The notes beneath the pieces were generated by a model. That model saw nothing but the letters and a program-made list of their open reading frames with translations. It was not told where the DNA came from and ran no database searches. A program made the position numbers and the translations under genes. A stretch of DNA of 64,000 nt, from NCBI RefSeq assembly GCF_000499845.2, contig NC_023756.2:35604773-35668772 (forward strand). The letters are read 5' to 3'. This document shows positions 63,058 to 64,000 of this stretch, piece after piece (the stretch's first letter is position 1; each line of letters begins with the position of its first letter). This DNA comes from Phaseolus vulgaris (taxonomy: Eukaryota; Streptophyta; Magnoliopsida; Fabales; Fabaceae).

Positions 63058-64000
63058 CTTATTGCACTGGAAGTCAAAATAAATTTTATTAAATGAATAA
63101 TTTAGACACATTAAAGTGAGTGAACAAATATACTTTAAATACCTTTAGGTTTTTTCGCATTTGCACTTTCTCACTCATTCCACATGTTATAACCAAAATA
63201 AGCGCTGGAATAATAAGATTTCATGTTAGAAAACATAACATTATAACTAATAAATTTGTGAATGTAATATACTCATAATAGTTTGATAAATCTCTAATTT
63301 AAATTAGGAAACATCATGCAATATTTTAGAATATTTTGACAAGTGAAAGTATGAGAACTAAAACCTTAAAATACTTGAAAAATACCTAAATAATACTTAA
63401 AAATAAAAGAAATAACGGTGGATTTTTGGAATTTTGGTCATCTCAATCCTGTTTGGGTATTGTCCACGTGTTTAGTTACCTCGTCTCAAGGAACTTTCAT
63501 CTTTTACGGGTCTCCATCCGATTTCTCAGTCAAAATTTATGATCGTTTCAAGTTTTTTCATACTAATTTTTGCCAACTCCAAATCTGTAACTATTGTCTT
63601 CAATGTCAGGTCTCCTCCATGAAATATCCATTAAATGAAGTTCTCACAAAGCCTAAACTAGTAAGTAATAAACATGTATATGCAAATATTTAATTAAAAA
63701 AATTAAAATACTTCAAACTCACGTGTGGAGCTCCGACGTCGTGGATAAGTGAAGGAGGTCCGAGAGGTGCAGCGTGCAGACGTCTTGGCAATGTGTGGAG
63801 GTGCTGGCGACATGTGGAAGGGTTGAAAACAGAGGGAACTATTTGTGTGCACCGAGGAGAGATGTGCAGAGGAGAGGAGAAAAGAGAAGAGATGTAAGCA
63901 CGAAGGAGGGCTGGAGCGACGTTGCCTATGGTGGTGTAGAGGGAGAGAGGCACGGGAAGAGAGCTTGAGGCGCAGATGGGATAGGTCGGAGGTGGGGAGA
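63058..64000. other. Right end of window, unassigned
   Basis: 63058-63113 is the flank shared with 59909-59964. 63114-63700 is AT-rich with no recognisable protein; a 91-codon frame at 63418 has no motif I know. 63720-64000 is purine-rich (many GAGAGG and GGAGAG runs) with no assignable function. Confidence 0.5.

Noticed and set aside
63418..63693. 91-codon plus-strand frame near the right end
   Set aside because: No recognisable motif and composition like the surrounding AT-rich DNA. Not supported as a gene.
1..64000. Search for a defence, biosynthetic or other novel multi-gene system
   Set aside because: Apart from one zinc-finger ORF and unassigned AT-rich or purine-rich stretches, all coding sequence is retroelement or CACTA-derived. 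No operon-like or clustered host genes are present.

Overview
This is plant nuclear DNA made almost entirely of LTR retrotransposons nested in one another. There are no bacterial operons, no CRISPR arrays and no recognisable RNA genes. A legume is the likely source. That is inference: the large Ty1/copia element is built like the Sireviruses (two Gag zinc knuckles, an extra ORF after pol), a lineage prominent in soybean and its relatives, and the Ty3/gypsy Tat elements carry antisense extra ORFs. No species can be named from sequence alone.

Layout. 1-7626, 12785-13778 and 47791-49138 belong to a tandem chain of Tat-type Ty3/gypsy elements that share LTRs: antisense ORF, LTR1 (1649-3269), element A (gag, protease, no polymerase, antisense ORF), LTR2 (6360-6892), then element B (gag, protease, RT). 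Element B is split by two insertions. The first is a small non-autonomous retroelement (7632-12779, minus strand). The second is a Sirevirus (13779-47785, minus strand). The Sirevirus is in turn split by a chromovirus-like gypsy (16999-21763) in its ORF3, by a second copy of the small element (22464-27714) in its RNase H, and by Tat element C (31892-45561) in its gag. Element C has a Sirevirus-type solo LTR (32759-34351) inside its own 5' LTR. All six insertions have matching 5-bp target-site duplications (GAATC, GTATC, AACCT, GCACT, ATATT, GTTCG), so their order is readable and the stack is up to four levels deep.

To the right of 49138 lie a truncated copia (49139-51785), the 3' half of an En/Spm (CACTA) DNA transposon (51786-53601), an AT-rich stretch with one small C2H2 zinc-finger gene (55395-55658), a second copy of the CACTA end with its flank (56923-57771), and a scrambled third copia (about 58030-63057) that carries a copied block of its own 5' end inside its integrase. 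63114-64000 is unassigned.

Working together: the Sirevirus, Tat C and chromovirus polyproteins encode protease, integrase, reverse transcriptase and RNase H, but each has lost gag, its start, or its reading frame. Only the chromovirus pol (1115 codons) is fully open. The strongest candidates for something under-described are the two small elements, which carry long open but catalytically dead gag-protease-integrase remnants without RT, and the antisense gene of the Tat elements, which shows a repeated exon-intron layout in up to four copies. Nothing here looks like a defence or metabolic system.
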